Source: Chara braunii
Taxonomy: Eukaryota; Streptophyta; Charophyceae; Charales; Characeae
Direction of reading: 5' to 3'
Assembly: GCA_003427395.1 (NCBI GenBank)
Contig: BFEA01000892.1
Location: forward strand, 207,078 to 243,329
Length of the DNA: 36,252 nucleotides
The notes under the pieces were generated by a model that was not told where the DNA came from, did no database searches, and saw only the letters and a program-made list of their open reading frames with translations. The stretch's first letter is position 1. Every line of letters begins with the position of its first letter. This document shows, one piece after another, positions 10,147 to 20,658 of the stretch. Position numbers and translations under genes: made by a program.

Positions 10147-11685
10147 AATACAAGAATGTTAAAGGTTATCTCCCCCCACCCCCCCCTTCCCCCTCTGCCC
10201 CCAGTTCATGCTCTTGCAGTGGAATCAGATGATAATGGATTTGCATGAGCCTCATCGCCTTGCAGCGGTGTTAGTCCCTGGGCTCACCGCCGCTGTCATT
10301 TTGAGAAGACAGATCAGTAAGTTTGCCTTGTGCTGCATTACATGGCCCCCTCCCAATCCGCCTTAAACCACTAGTACCTCCGAGCCTCTTTTTGCCAGGC
10401 CTGAATTTCACTGCGCTCCGAGTTTTGCCGAGCCTGGGTCCCACTCCATTTTCTTTCGCATGTGTTACAATCCTCTGAAGAAACACAACTTGAGCAGATC
10501 ACGGATTCTGCCCTGCCTCGTTGGCAGGGGACTACAAGAAAGACGAGAGAGAGAAAAAAGAAAACAACAACATTCAGAATGTGACCGTGTTAACTGTGAG
10601 ATTCATTTTCTGAAGGAAGACTGTGAGCACGGCCTCCTAGACTACCCTGCCCGACATCATTGCAGTAGAGCATTTTCTTTTTTTCCCTTTTCCATTCACG
10701 CGCGGGCAATACAAAACTAAGATTTATGGGACTCACCGACCCTGGGTCCCACCCCCCAATTCTTCGGGAACGGGCGTTTTGACGTCATTTCCCAACACTG
10801 GCAGAGGTACTAGTGGTTTAAGTGATCCTCTTGGACAGGTTTCATAGAATGGCACAGAGCAGATTTCATTTCGGTGGTTTAGAACTTTGATCCCTTAAAC
10901 CACCACCACGGACCCCCCTTGCCTAAGTTTGCAGCCGTTAAGACAGGGGCCGCGCTTTCGATGGATGGTGGGCCGCCACATGCCTCCGTGTCAACCAGCA
11001 CTCCTGTGAAATCGAGTGAGCACACACTCCCTTCACAGACCCTCCCCTTCCCACCCACTGAAAAAAGGGTCATTTCTCAATCTGTACATGACATCCTCGC
11101 ACAAGGGTCATGCTTCTCTTCTTTGTTATCATAACCCTTCTCAACAGATGGCCCCAAGGACTGGATGTCAAATGAAGCAGTAGAGGGAGAAGGTCTGATG
11201 CACGACATTGCCGAGTTGATACAATGTGGTTTAAGCTGCGAGATGTAATGCTCTCAGGCTCTAAGCTACATTATGTAATTGAGTTCTGAGTTTTCAAGTG
11301 TGCTGACCCCTGCAAGAGCTCTTCGCCTGCATACGGACGGCTAACTAGAGATCGATGTGTGCCTGACAAAATGCTTGTCAACTACAATGGTTGAACCCCT
11401 AAATCGAATCAGCACACGCTCCTAACAGGTCTTCGTGTTTTTAAATCTGGTTCTTCTGCGACCTCCTCCTAAAAGTGGCACGGCCAGGCCATGCCGTTGC
11501 TGCATTCTTGCTCAGAAATTGTGTACGTGCTTGTAGAAACAGTCAGGTTCTTGGTAACTTAGCATGAACATAGGACACAGTGGATCCTGGCCCTTATAGT
11601 CCAGGAAGAAAAGTCTATTTCTCAAACAGATACAGGAGATGTGTGGCAAAAGGGAAACAAAAGCTGTCCTGGCATCTGCAACTAC
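10147..11685. other. Non-coding DNA with an inverted repeat, no supported gene
   Basis: A C-rich run lies at about 10170-10204. Arms of an 18-bp inverted repeat lie at 10363-10380 and 10804-10821. The phrase CCTGGGTCCCAC occurs at about 10432 and 10741. No exon with recognisable residues was found on either strand. The stretch may be an intron or flank of the gene whose exon lies at 11686-11767. Confidence 0.4.
10363..10821. repeat. Block bounded by perfect 18-bp inverted repeats
   Basis: TTAAACCACTAGTACCTC at 10363-10380 is the exact reverse complement of 10804-10821. A shorter direct copy of the same core (CACTAGTACCTCTG) occurs at 12255-12268. The bounded block is 459 bp and has no recognised coding content, so a non-autonomous DNA transposon is possible. 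Confidence 0.5.
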
Positions 11686-11767
11686 CTCCAGCATTGCCGC
11701 AGTGCCGCTATTTGGATCAGCTGCTCCGAAAGTCCAGGCATCTCGGTGGTTACCAATAAGCACGTAT
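11686..11767 (-). CDS. Single exon of an M28B metallopeptidase (glutamate carboxypeptidase II/AMP1-like)
   Basis: Read on the minus strand, the exon encodes 27 residues including [14 protein letters not shown] and A-D-P-N-S-G-T-A. In the family this block carries two zinc ligands, the His of N-H-R-D and the Asp of D-P-N-S-G, and both are present. The exon starts after a splice-acceptor-like TGCAG and ends at CTGGAG followed by a GTAGTT donor. Its 82 bases begin with the last base of a split codon, which suits the usual D-R-Y. In plants such proteins (AMP1) are membrane-anchored in the endoplasmic reticulum and affect meristem size. No other exon was recognised nearby, so it may belong to a gene with very long introns or be an isolated relic. 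Confidence 0.68.
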
Positions 11768-12573
11768 CTGCACTCAACAACCCATAACACATGTACATCG
11801 AGCTAATTAGAAAATACTAAAAATAGTGTTAGAGCAATTAATGCTATCAATCAATGCCTCTATGGTTTGCTGTCTGTATTCACAACATTATTCCCATGGA
11901 TGCTTGAGCAGCTGAGAACTTGCCCATGGTAAAAGGATTGGAATGATGCTCCCCAGAATAGAATGTGACCAACGCATACGAAAAGGTTTGCACAATCCCC
12001 ACCCACACATCTCTTTGCAGTACTTAAAATAGATCTCTCCTGACAGCGCCAGGAACTGATACTTGAAAGATAACTGTACGGCCACCAAGTGGACAAGACT
12101 GGAGGCAACTTATTGTTCGGTAATGTTATTCAAATGAGATGCTCCACTCAGCAAAAACAGCAAGAAATGTGGGTTTGTCCACTCTGCCTGGCCCTTACAG
12201 ATTCGGCTACACACCTGCTGCAGTGGCAATGAAAAAGAAAAGAAGTGGATGAAACACTAGTACCTCTGTCAGGCGGCACCTTGCCCTCTGGACACGAGAA
12301 GTCCAGTTAGGAAAAGAGCTGGATTAGGCTTGGCTTAGATTGGTGCTCTGCCGCGTGCTTCTTCTTCTTTTACCGCACACAGCAATAAAGCTATGCCATT
12401 TTCAGTTTTTCAACCGAGCAGAGAAGTAATGCTGAAGCTGAAAGGACGAAGTTCTTTCCAGTTGTTTCACAATGTGTTCTCTGGAAAGCAAATCCTCATG
12501 GGATGTGATATCATATTCAAATTTTTTCAATTCGTTCCTTTTTCTGACTTTCTGACATTGAGGGGCTAGTGTT
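11768..12573. other. Non-coding DNA, possible upstream intron
   Basis: This lies upstream of the peptidase exon on the minus strand. A minus-strand open stretch at about 11860-12108 has acceptor-like sequence before it but no recognisable motif. A third copy of the CACTAGTACCTC core lies at 12255-12268. No gene is called. Confidence 0.35.
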
Positions 12574-13104
12574 CTAAGGATTGCACTGACCAGACCTCAG
12601 TCCAGTCCAGACGGCCTCCACAACTTCTCTTGGTACGTCTGAGTGGCACTTGTCGACGTCGCGAGTGGCGTCCTGTGGAGTGATGGAGGTGGCTCCTCTA
12701 CCGAGGTCGTGGCTGTCGAGCCCTCCGGCTGGCGGCAGCTCCTCCTTCAATGCAACTTGGTGGCACCTTCGTGACGCTGGCGGTGGTCTCTGAGGTCTGG
12801 CGGCGTCTACATCTCCTCCGTGATGGCACTTGGAGGTGGGGCTCGAGGGTGGGGAGGTGGATGGGGAGGTGGCTACAACCCTAGAGTTGGTGCGATGGCG
12901 AGCCCGCTCGCCTACTTCGAAAATTCGAAGTTTGGCGGGCGAGGCGATGAGTGTGGTGGGCGGGAGCGGGAGGCGCAGGTGAGACCGCGCTGACGATTTC
13001 CCGTGGACGAGGCCCTCGTGGCCACGGCCTGCGCGATAGCGCTGGTAGTGGTGTGGTGCGTTAGACTGCGCTAACCGAACGGCGCAGGCGCTTTTTGCTC
13101 GATT
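12574..13104. other. GC-rich block next to LINE fragment A, with a palindrome
   Basis: The block reads through in frame with LINE A on the minus strand, but it has no LINE homology to copies B, H or I and no recognised motif. It contains the 18-bp palindrome ACTTCGAAAATTCGAAGT at 12914-12931. It is probably flanking sequence into which or beside which A ended up, since A lacks its 3' untranslated region and poly(A) tail here. Confidence 0.35.
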
Positions 13105-14013
13105 TCCAATGCTTAGGTATCCTTTCCTGATTTTAGCTATTTCTTTTTTTAGTAGCCATTTTTCTTCGAAAGTTTTCTGGCTAGCCTTTCTTTTTCTGGG
13201 GTCTACTAGCCTTTCCTGTTTCTTTATTTCCTTTTTCCATTGTGCCCTAATTTCTGTCTCTGTGATTTCCTTTGTCTCCTTCCATTCTTCCTCATTCGTT
13301 GTCTTCTGGTTACCCAGCGTCCCCTTGCATCTTGATCTCCATATGACCCATAGTGCTGCTCTTCTCAATAGATCTGCTATGGTTCTTTCCTCTTCTTCTA
13401 GGTTTGCACTACTCTCTCTCCCGGAGAGGAGGTAGTCAGCTTGTAGCGGGAACTGGTTTGAGGAGATGTTGCCCCAAGCTGTCTTGACCTTGCCATAAAG
13501 TGTCTGCGTGGTGGCATTCGATCAGGCAGTGTATAAGTGATTCAACTTTGTTTTTGTCACACATTTTGCAGAGTGCCGACTGTTCTGTTTTGTGCTCGTC
13601 CTTCCTTCGTTTATCTAGCCACTCGTTGACCGGCACCGCCCAGTATAGTAGCAGCCATTGTAAGCTTCTGAATCTGGTGGGCCTGATGTTGCTATAGTAG
13701 TCCCAGGGAATTTGCGTATGCCATCCGTGCTCTTCCCCTAGATGTTTGATCCATCTTTTTTAGATGGTTGTGCGCGGATCGACTGTCTTGTTTTCTTATC
13801 TTGTACCCTGTCTTGACTGTATAGTCTTGTAAGCTAATTCACTTTCTAGCTCTGCCACCCCCCTGTTTAACATACCATCCCCATTCTGTTGGGTCTATTT
13901 CCAGTTCTCTGATGTCTTTATCTGGTCTGAAGACTATCCATTTTTTAAGGGTGTTTTCTCTTCCTGGGGGACTTGTTTTCCCTTTGAGCGTCCATGTTCT
14001 GACTTTTCTCATG
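13105..14013 (-). pseudogene. LINE A: fragment of ORF2 C-terminal part, frameshifted
   Basis: The minus strand matches the end of ORF2 of LINE B closely, from M-R-K-V-R-T-W at the right edge to A-L-W-V-I-W-R-S-R-C-K-G-T-L and K-K-E-I-A-K-I-R-K at the left. The C-terminal zinc-binding domain typical of plant L1-like elements (P-V-N-E-W-L-D-K-R-R, then C-K-M-C and H-C-L-I-E-C-H-H-A-D-T-L-W, 13475-13630) is complete here. Several frameshifts and a stop near 13835 break it. Its right edge abuts the poly(A) tail of LINE H, so H landed inside A. Its left edge lacks a tail and is truncated. Confidence 0.88.
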
Positions 14014-14079
14014 TTTTTTTCTTTTTTCTTTTTTATACAAAACTGGACCTTATGGCCCAGGCTCCTTTTCCATTCTGGG

Positions 14080-14290
14080 GAGCATCAGTCCGGTTCCTAC
14101 TCCACCAGCAAGTCAAAAAGATAATACATCATAATTACAGACACACGCTTCCTTCTGTACGGCCAAAGGACCCCTGACCAGCATTGATTGCTCCATCCCT
14201 ATGGAGGATTGACTATCAGCTTGCCGTACTATACCCTTTCCTCTCAGGTCTGCCGCACTAACCTGCCGTATAGGGCCCGAATACCAAGAA
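14080..14290 (-). repeat. LINE tail module, copy in H
   Basis: It shares with the modules in I and B the core CAGTCCGGTTCCTA..CC..CAAGTC and, further on, a GCATTGATTGCTCC block followed by GGAGGATTGACT. On the sense strand the core can pair CTGGT with ACCGG (one G-T pair) around GGAGTAGGA. Confidence 0.75.
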
Positions 14291-14558
14291 AGGATCTAGC
14301 CACTTCCACAACCCCCACCCCTCAACATGCCCTGAACCCCCCTATTTTCTGACTAGGTAGATGCAACATTTCCCTTTTTCCTGAAACCCCTTAATGTCTA
14401 CCAATCAGCCTCCACCCTGTCTCCATTGATTCAGTCCGGCCCTAACCTCAGCCATCTTGACCAGTTACCATCTACCTAAGACTACTGTCTTGAGCCGTTC
14501 TGACTGGCCAAACCCTTCAACCATGAGCCCCTGAGTCGTTACCCGAAGACTAAGATCC

Positions 14559-14574
14559 TTAAACCCTAAACCCT
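14559..14574 (-). repeat. Telomere-type repeat in LINE H tail
   Basis: On the element's sense strand it reads AGGGTTTAGGGTTTAA, two units of the plant telomere repeat. It lies about 520 bases before the poly(A) tail. Confidence 0.85.
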
Positions 14575-14886
14575 CCCCTATTCCTCCTAACGGCACCCCT
14601 TCCCTATTGTACCTCCACTGGTAAGATCCCAGGGTACTTTTTAAGTTCTCCCCTCCAACTGTAGAGCGTGTAAGGCCGTTTGACTTATCGATGATGATGG
14701 GAGCCATCTGTTCCGCCCTATCTCAGCATCTTAAACCCTTCCGATTGTGTGTCCGGTGTGGAACAGTTTTTGCCGTGCCGGGAACTGATCGAAGTCCCCT
14801 CCTCCCAGTCTCACCCTCTAGTTCCTTTGGCTTCCTCAGTGACTCACTCACCTGGCGCCCAATACCTGATGTGCCCCTTCATCACT

Positions 14887-15050
14887 TCAGTTCCCCTGCC
14901 CATCCAACGCTGGCATGAACTGGGCGCTCCGATCTGTTTCCGAGTTGTGCCAGTCTTTCCAGCACACTCTGTCATTCCGTAACTCAGCCACCTTACCATT
15001 TGCCAGCCATTGCCTGGTGAACTTCTTCCTGACCTTTTCTTGCTGCTCCT
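14887..15050 (-). pseudogene. LINE H ORF2, last C-terminal segment
   Basis: From the right edge the minus strand reads E-Q-Q-E-K-V-R-K-K-F-T-R-Q-W-L-A-N-G-K and continues to a TGA at 14889-14887. It resembles the last part of LINE B ORF2 (K-I-F-E-G-K-W-L-Q-K-K-K). Joined at the 17-bp duplication (15034-15050 and 26078-26094), it continues the frame of H ORF2 seen at 26078-26254. It was cut off by the insertion of LINE B. Confidence 0.85.
15034..15050. repeat. Target-site duplication of LINE B, left copy
   Basis: CTTTTCTTGCTGCTCCT here is identical to 26078-26094. It directly precedes the T run that is the poly(A) tail of B. Confidence 0.88.
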
Positions 15051-15086
15051 TTTTTCTTTTTTTTTTTTTTCTTTTTTTTTTTTTTT
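15051..15086 (-). other. Poly(A) tail of LINE B
   Basis: A plus-strand run of T, broken by two C, lies between the left target-site duplication and the 3' untranslated region of B. Confidence 0.9.
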
Positions 15087-15123
15087 CATCAGAATCAGAA
15101 CCTCAGGGTTCCGGCTCCTACCA

Positions 15124-15310
15124 TTCTGGGGAGCGACAGTCCGGTTCCTATTCCCCCGGCAAGTCAATATGGAATACATAAAAAGACTCACGCACGCTCC
15201 TCCCCATTATGGCTGAGAGGTCCGAGTGGGCGGCATTGATTACTTCCATGAGGAAGGATGTACCCCCTCTCACCCCTGCCTAATCTAGCCTGTACTTGCT
15301 CTGCTTGCCA
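15124..15310 (-). repeat. LINE tail module, B copy nearest the tail
   Basis: The core CAGTCCGGTTCCTATTCC with CCCGGCAAGTC lies at about 15137-15166, followed by a GGCATTGATTACTTCC block. The same order is seen in the copies at 15720-15890, in H and in I. Confidence 0.75.
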
Positions 15311-15582
15311 ATCTGCCTGATCCCGGATCTGCTCCTCTCAGCTATAAAGCTGTCAGGTATCCATGATTATACAAGAGCATTCTGGAAGAATTATGCGCCT
15401 CTTGAAGCCTCTTTAGTTCTATAACAGCATTGGCATTGTTCCTGTCTAAGCCCTAGCCCCTAAACCCTAGGTCTCGATGCTGTCCTGGTTTATCGGTAAC
15501 TGGACGTTCAGGTAGGAATTACCTCTCCTAAATCTGTCGCTATTTTCACTCGAGCATCAGTCCGGTTGCTTTTTGTATCTGC

Positions 15583-15603
15583 AACCCTTAAACCCTAAAC
15601 CCT
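15583..15603 (-). repeat. Telomere-type repeat in LINE B tail
   Basis: The plus strand reads AACCCTTAAACCCTAAACCC and one further base, nearly three plant telomere units with one variant unit. A shorter match (CCCCTAAACCCTAG) lies at about 15458-15470. It lies about 500 bases before the poly(A) tail. Confidence 0.85.
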
Positions 15604-15719
15604 CTCTGTTTTCCGTCGAAATCCCATGTTGCTATTCCCCAAAAAGCCGTAGTTCTGGTATCAATTTCCATCAATCCCCTTATTTGTTCGTTACAGTTCG
15701 TGTAAATATAAGGTCAGCT

Positions 15720-15890
15720 CGGCAGTGTCTACAGTCCGGTTCCTATTCCACCGGCAAGTCGGAAGAATTACAATGAGTACTCAGTGCTACTCACTCTCTC
15801 TCCTCCCTCTTGTGGTGTGGAGGTCCGATGGCCGACATTGATTGCTTCCTCGCTGGGAGGATGTTCCGCTCGTCACCCCTGTGATGGTCG
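15720..15890 (-). repeat. LINE tail module, B copy far from the tail
   Basis: Here the sense-strand core CCGGTGGAATAGGAACCGG forms a perfect 5-bp stem (CCGGT with ACCGG) around a 9-base loop. A GACATTGATTGCTTCC block follows as in the other copies. Confidence 0.75.
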
Positions 15891-16094
15891 CCTTTTTCTA
15901 ATTGGACTCTTTATTTATAATAATCTTTCCCTGTTCTTCTAGATCCTTTCGGTCTTTTTGACGGGGCTCTGTGTTTCCTTCTGCCTTGGGTGTGTTGGGT
16001 TTTTCGTGCTTGGTTTGTCCCTTCTTTCCTTCTTTTTTAGGACGCGTTCTTTGGTGGTTTTCCTAGGGGCTGTTGTTGTTTCCTCCTTGCTTTC

Positions 16095-19000
16095 TTATGG
16101 CCCTTCTTCCATATCATTTTCCTCCTTCCCTGAGCTGGCCGTGTCCTGGTGGTTGATGTCCCAATCGTTGAAGCTTAGGTGACGTTTTTTAATTTTAGCT
16201 ATTTTCTTTTTTTGTAGCCATTTTCCTTCGAAGATTTTTTGGCTAGCCTTTCTTTTCCTGGGGTCTACTAGTCTTTCCTGTTTCTTTATTTCCTTTTTCC
16301 ATTGTGCTCTTATTTCTGTCTCTGCGATTTCCTTTGTCTCCTTCCATTCCTCCTCTTCCGTTGTCTTCTGATTGCTCAGCGTCCCCTTGCATCTTGATCT
16401 CCATATGACCCACAATGCTGCTCTTCTCAGCAGGTGTGCTATGGTTCTTTCTTCTTCTTCTAGGTCTGCGTTTCTCTCTTTCCCCGATAGGAGGTACTCA
16501 GCTTGTAGCGGGAATTGGTTTGAGGATATGTTGGACCAAGCTGTCTTGACCGTTTTCCAAAGAGTGTCTGCATGGTGGCATTCGACCTTGTTTTGATTGC
16601 ACATTTTGCAGAGTGCCGACTGTTCTGTTCTGTTATCGCTCTTCCTTCTCTTATCTAGCCATTCATTGACAGGAACCGCCCAATATAATATCAGCCATTG
16701 TAAGCTTCTGAATCTTGTGGGCTTGATGTTGCTATAGTAGTCCCAAGGGATTTGTGTAGGCCATCCATGTTCTTCTCCCAAATGTTTGATCCATCTTTTT
16801 GAGATGACTGTGTGCGGGTCTTCTGTCCTGTTTCTTAATCTGTAGCCTGTCTTGACTGTATAGTCTTGTAAGTTGATTAGCTTTCTCGCTCTGCCACCCT
16901 CTTGTTTAACATACCATCCCCATTCTGTTGGGTCTATTTCCAGTTCTCTGATATCTTTGTCTGGCCTGAAAATTACCCACTTTTCTGGAGTTATTCTTTC
17001 GTCCCGGGGGTTTGTTTTCCCTTTGAGCCTCCATGTTCTGACCTTTCTCATGTTTTCTAAGTTGAATTCTAGGGTTGTTGTGATTTCTTCTCTGACTTTG
17101 GTTATTGATTTGTGCTTGTCTACTATGTCATGTACCTCGAATTCAGCTATGTTATTCTGGTTCTCTACCAGCTTGATGAATTTGAGTGCTATCGAGGGTG
17201 TTGACTGACTCTTGTCCGTTGCCCAGTCCCCTTTCTGCCATTTGATTTATCCCTTTAGTGTGGCTCTCCATTCTAAGGGTATGCTGTCCAGCACTTCCTC
17301 CAAGTTTTTTTCCAGGTTGTGGCAGCCCTTTAAGTGTTGTCTCATTTCTGAGGTCGATTTCCATCGTTTCCCCTCTTCATTCCAAATGTGTTCTATTTTC
17401 CATATCCCGTTTTCAAACCATTTCCTCCACCTTCTCCCCTTACTTGTTAAGGTCCATGGTTTGTCTCTCCCATCCAGTAGTAGGGGGTTGCCAAATAGTG
17501 GCTGTCTTAAGACCTCTTCTTTGGTTTTTGGTTTTCTCACTTTTGTGGGGAATGCTTCTCTCCAGTGGTTTATCAGGGTTTTCCAATGATTGCTTGGGGG
17601 ATCTTTAGTGGTTTGTTGGTTTCTGTTTTCTCTTTTACCTTCTGATCTTGGTGTCCATGCTGTGTTCATTAACCAATGATAGCCTTCTATGTGTGGGTCC
17701 GTTTTGAAGGGTATTAGATTACGAATCTGATACAACGCCATGTCGTGCCACGGTAATTCCTTGTGTAGGATTAGCCTGATTATCCATTTGGTTTGCAGAG
17801 CTTTGTACTCGTTTACTGGATTTATCAAGCCTAGCCCCCCCTTTTTCGCTGGTCTGGTTATGTACTTCCAAGCTACCTTCGAGATGTAGCTGTCTTTGGC
17901 TGGATCCCCTGTCCAGAGATAGGCTCCCGCTTTCCTCTTCAGTGATGAGATGAAGTGTTGGGGAGGGTCCCATATCGAGGCGGTGTACCAAGCCATGGAG
18001 AAGATGGATGTGTTTAGCACTAGAGCTCTTCCTATGAGCGAGGTGTAGACCTTCTGCCAACCCGAGAGCTTGTTTATAATTTTAGCCAGTATGTTCGGAC
18101 CTATGCTGTCACTGGTTCCCTCCGCTGAGACTGAGATCCCTAGGAATCTCATTGGTTCTAGAGGGCTGATCCATTGTAAGCCTTGTGTGCGGGTTGACTC
18201 TGGGGGGGGAGGTTGTTCGGAGAGCCACCATCCCACTGTTTTTCCCCAATTAATTTTCATTTCTGAGGCGAGCTGAAATGCTTGCATCGCTCTTGTCAAG
18301 GACCAGAAGGATGAGTCTGTAGCTCTGATTAAGACCGTAAGGTCGTCCGCGAAGAGCATGACTGTAGGGAATGAGATAGTTATGTCTGTGCCATCGAGGA
18401 CTAGCCTATCAATCATCGGGTCTTTGCGTAGGAAAGCAGCTATTGCTTCCATTACGAACAAGAAGATTGGGGCTGCTAGTGGGTCACCTTGCCTCACCGA
18501 TCTTGTCATTTTGTAGGTGTCGGACAAATGGTCATTTACTTGAACTAGCCCTCTTGCATCCTCGTATAAAACTCTTACCCATCTTCTAAAGTTTGGGCCT
18601 GTTCCCATCCGTTTCATGCTGAGTTGTAGGAAGTCCTAGTTTACTTGGTCATAGGCCTTTTCAAAGTCAAAAAATAATATAGCTGCCTGCATTTTTTTGT
18701 CCCTTATTAACTTGGTTGCCTCATTTAGGCATATTACGTTGTCTAGTATGTATCTGCCCGGAATGAAGCCAGTTTGGTCTATGTGGAAGCACTTGTCTGT
18801 GACGTTCTTTATGCGGTTAGATAGGGTTTTCGCTAGTATTTTGTAGGCTACTGGCAGAAGAGTAATAGGTCTGTAGTTTCTTATATCTTCTCTTTCTCCT
18901 TTCTTATATAGGAGGGTGACTATTCCGGTGCTCAGTTCTTCCCCTAACGATCCTCTTTGGAAGGCTTCCTGGTAAAACTTGAAGAGGTCTTCCCCTATCA

Positions 19001-20615
19001 CGTGCCAGTTTTCTAACCAAAATTCCTTGGTCAGCCCGTCTTTACCTGGGACCTTGTTGGGTTGCATACTTCTCAGTGCTTCGTAAAGCTCATGTTTCGT
19101 GATGTCTTTGTCTAAATACTTAGCTGCTTCGGGTTTTATGCTGACTTCCAAGTGTTTTAGGAACTTTTCCCTTGCCTGGCGTACCTCCGTCTCGTTCTGC
19201 CCTGCTGCCCCTGATGTGTATAGGGAGCGATAAAAGTTTGTGGCTACTTTAAGGATGCCTTCCTGTGTGGATATCACTTTGCCTTGTTTGTTTTTGAGCC
19301 CAAGGATTCGGTTGTTCCTACAATTTGATTTGATTCGTTGGAAGAAGAATTTAGACATGGTTTCGTTACTTTCCCAATCTTTCACTCTTGCCCTTATGGC
19401 TAATCCTTGTCTGTTCCAGTCTGCCCATTTTTTGAGTTCTTCCCTTGCTTGCTCTAACAGGTCCTCGTACATAGGTGAGTCGGGGTTGTCTATTAGGTTG
19501 AATTTTGCTGTCTCCACTACTGCTTCTAGCATTTCTTGTCTTGCTTTTCTCTTTTTGGCCTCTAGTCTTGATGCCTTGCTTAGCCATTTGCTAACTTCTA
19601 GAATTGCTTTTGGTAGACTGTTTAGAATCCCTATATTGGTGTTCTTTAGTTTATGGGTTTCCCATACCTGCCTGACCCCTTGCTTGAAGTGTTCTAGCTT
19701 GATTAGCGAGTTGTTGAGCTTGAAAAAGCTTTTACCTGGCATGTTGCTCATTGAGAATGTTAGATGCATCCCTATTTGGTTGTGGTCAAAACCCCCGTAG
19801 TAGGGGAATTTAAAAATTTTTGTGCTCTTTACTGCCCCCTCAAGCGAATCTGATATTAGGAAGTAGTCTATTCTTGAGAAGGAGGTTCTGCCTTGCGTTG
19901 ATTTCCGGATGCAGGTGAAGTCCTTTGTCGTAGGGTTTAGCATTCTGTACGGATCCTTTAAGTTTTTTTCTGTTAGGAATTCTAGCATTACCTGAGCCTC
20001 GGATTCATCTGTGGTATCTCTGGCGTGGGAGATTATGTCCATGGTTGGTTCTAGGGTGGCATTCCAATCTCCTGCTAGGATTAGATGCCTTTCGTTGGGG
20101 CATTCTTGCTCTATTTGTTCTAGGAAGGTTCTTCTTTGTGAGTTTGAGTTTGGAGCATAAGTGTTGATTAAGGTTAAATCTTCTTCTCTGTATGAGAGAT
20201 CTATTCTTGTCCACCTACCTTCTTGTTCGTCCTTTGAGGTGCTCTCTATTTGTAGAAATTGTGCGGCATTCGACTTTTCGTGCACTAGTGTTAATACTCC
20301 TGCTGAACCAGCGCTGGGGCTAGTTGCCCATTCCGCGTGTTTAATGTGTCTTAACCTTCTTAATATTTCCTGAAAGGTGTTTTGATGCTCTGCTGATGCG
20401 GTCAGGTGTGTTTCTTGAATGCAGAGAATGTCAGGGGGATGGTTATCCATCCATCCAGACATGTCTACAAAGCTGTACCACTTGGATGGTGTTGTTAGGA
20501 TTGTTGCTAGCCCTCTTACATTCTATGATCTGATTTCTATCTCTCCCCTGTCCTTGCTGTAGGCCCTTGGAGCTCTGGCTGTTCTGTTTTCTAGAGCTCC
20601 CCTGTCCTCAGGCAT
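16095..20615 (-). pseudogene. LINE B ORF2: endonuclease, reverse transcriptase, zinc-binding domain (three in-frame stops)
   Basis: ORF2 supplies the nick and the reverse transcription for target-primed insertion. The ATG at 20615 opens 1506 codons in one frame with no detected frameshift. The AP-type endonuclease (about residues 30-270) shows I-Q-E-T-H-L with its catalytic Glu, A-G-D-W-N-A-T and S-R-I-D-Y-F. Reverse transcriptase motifs include N-Y-R-P-I-T-L-L, G-F-I-P-G-R, F-F-D-F-E-K-A-Y-D, R-Q-G-D-P-L and F-A-D-D (residues 755-758), all intact. The C-terminal zinc-binding region (about 1336-1353) has lost eight residues compared with LINE A. Stops are TAG 20523-20525, TAG 18636-18638 and TAA 17247-17249; the first two replace Trp residues that LINE H keeps. 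Confidence 0.93.
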
Positions 20616-20658
20616 TTGGACAGGTTAGGGTTTGTCTGTTTCATTCAATGCAGTTGGT

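Larger units (their letters stand above)
14035..14886 (-). other. 3' untranslated region of LINE H
   Basis: It runs from the ORF2 stop (TGA, 14887-14889) to the poly(A) tail. It carries one copy of the conserved tail module (about 14080-14290). It also has plant-type telomeric sequence at 14559-14574 (TTAAACCCTAAACCCT on the plus strand). Open frames on the plus strand are chance. Confidence 0.8.
15087..16094 (-). other. 3' untranslated region of LINE B
   Basis: About 1 kb between the ORF2 stop and the tail. It has two copies of the tail module (about 15124-15310 and 15720-15890), a partial core at about 15552-15570, and telomere-type repeats at 15583-15603 and about 15458-15470. No coding sequence is supported. 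Confidence 0.82.

Noticed and set aside
14559-14574. Chromosome end or true interstitial telomere array
   Set aside because: There are only two to three units, inside LINE tails at a repeated relative position.
19240-19800. Plus-strand frame of 186 residues
   Set aside because: It is antisense to LINE B ORF2 with no independent motif.
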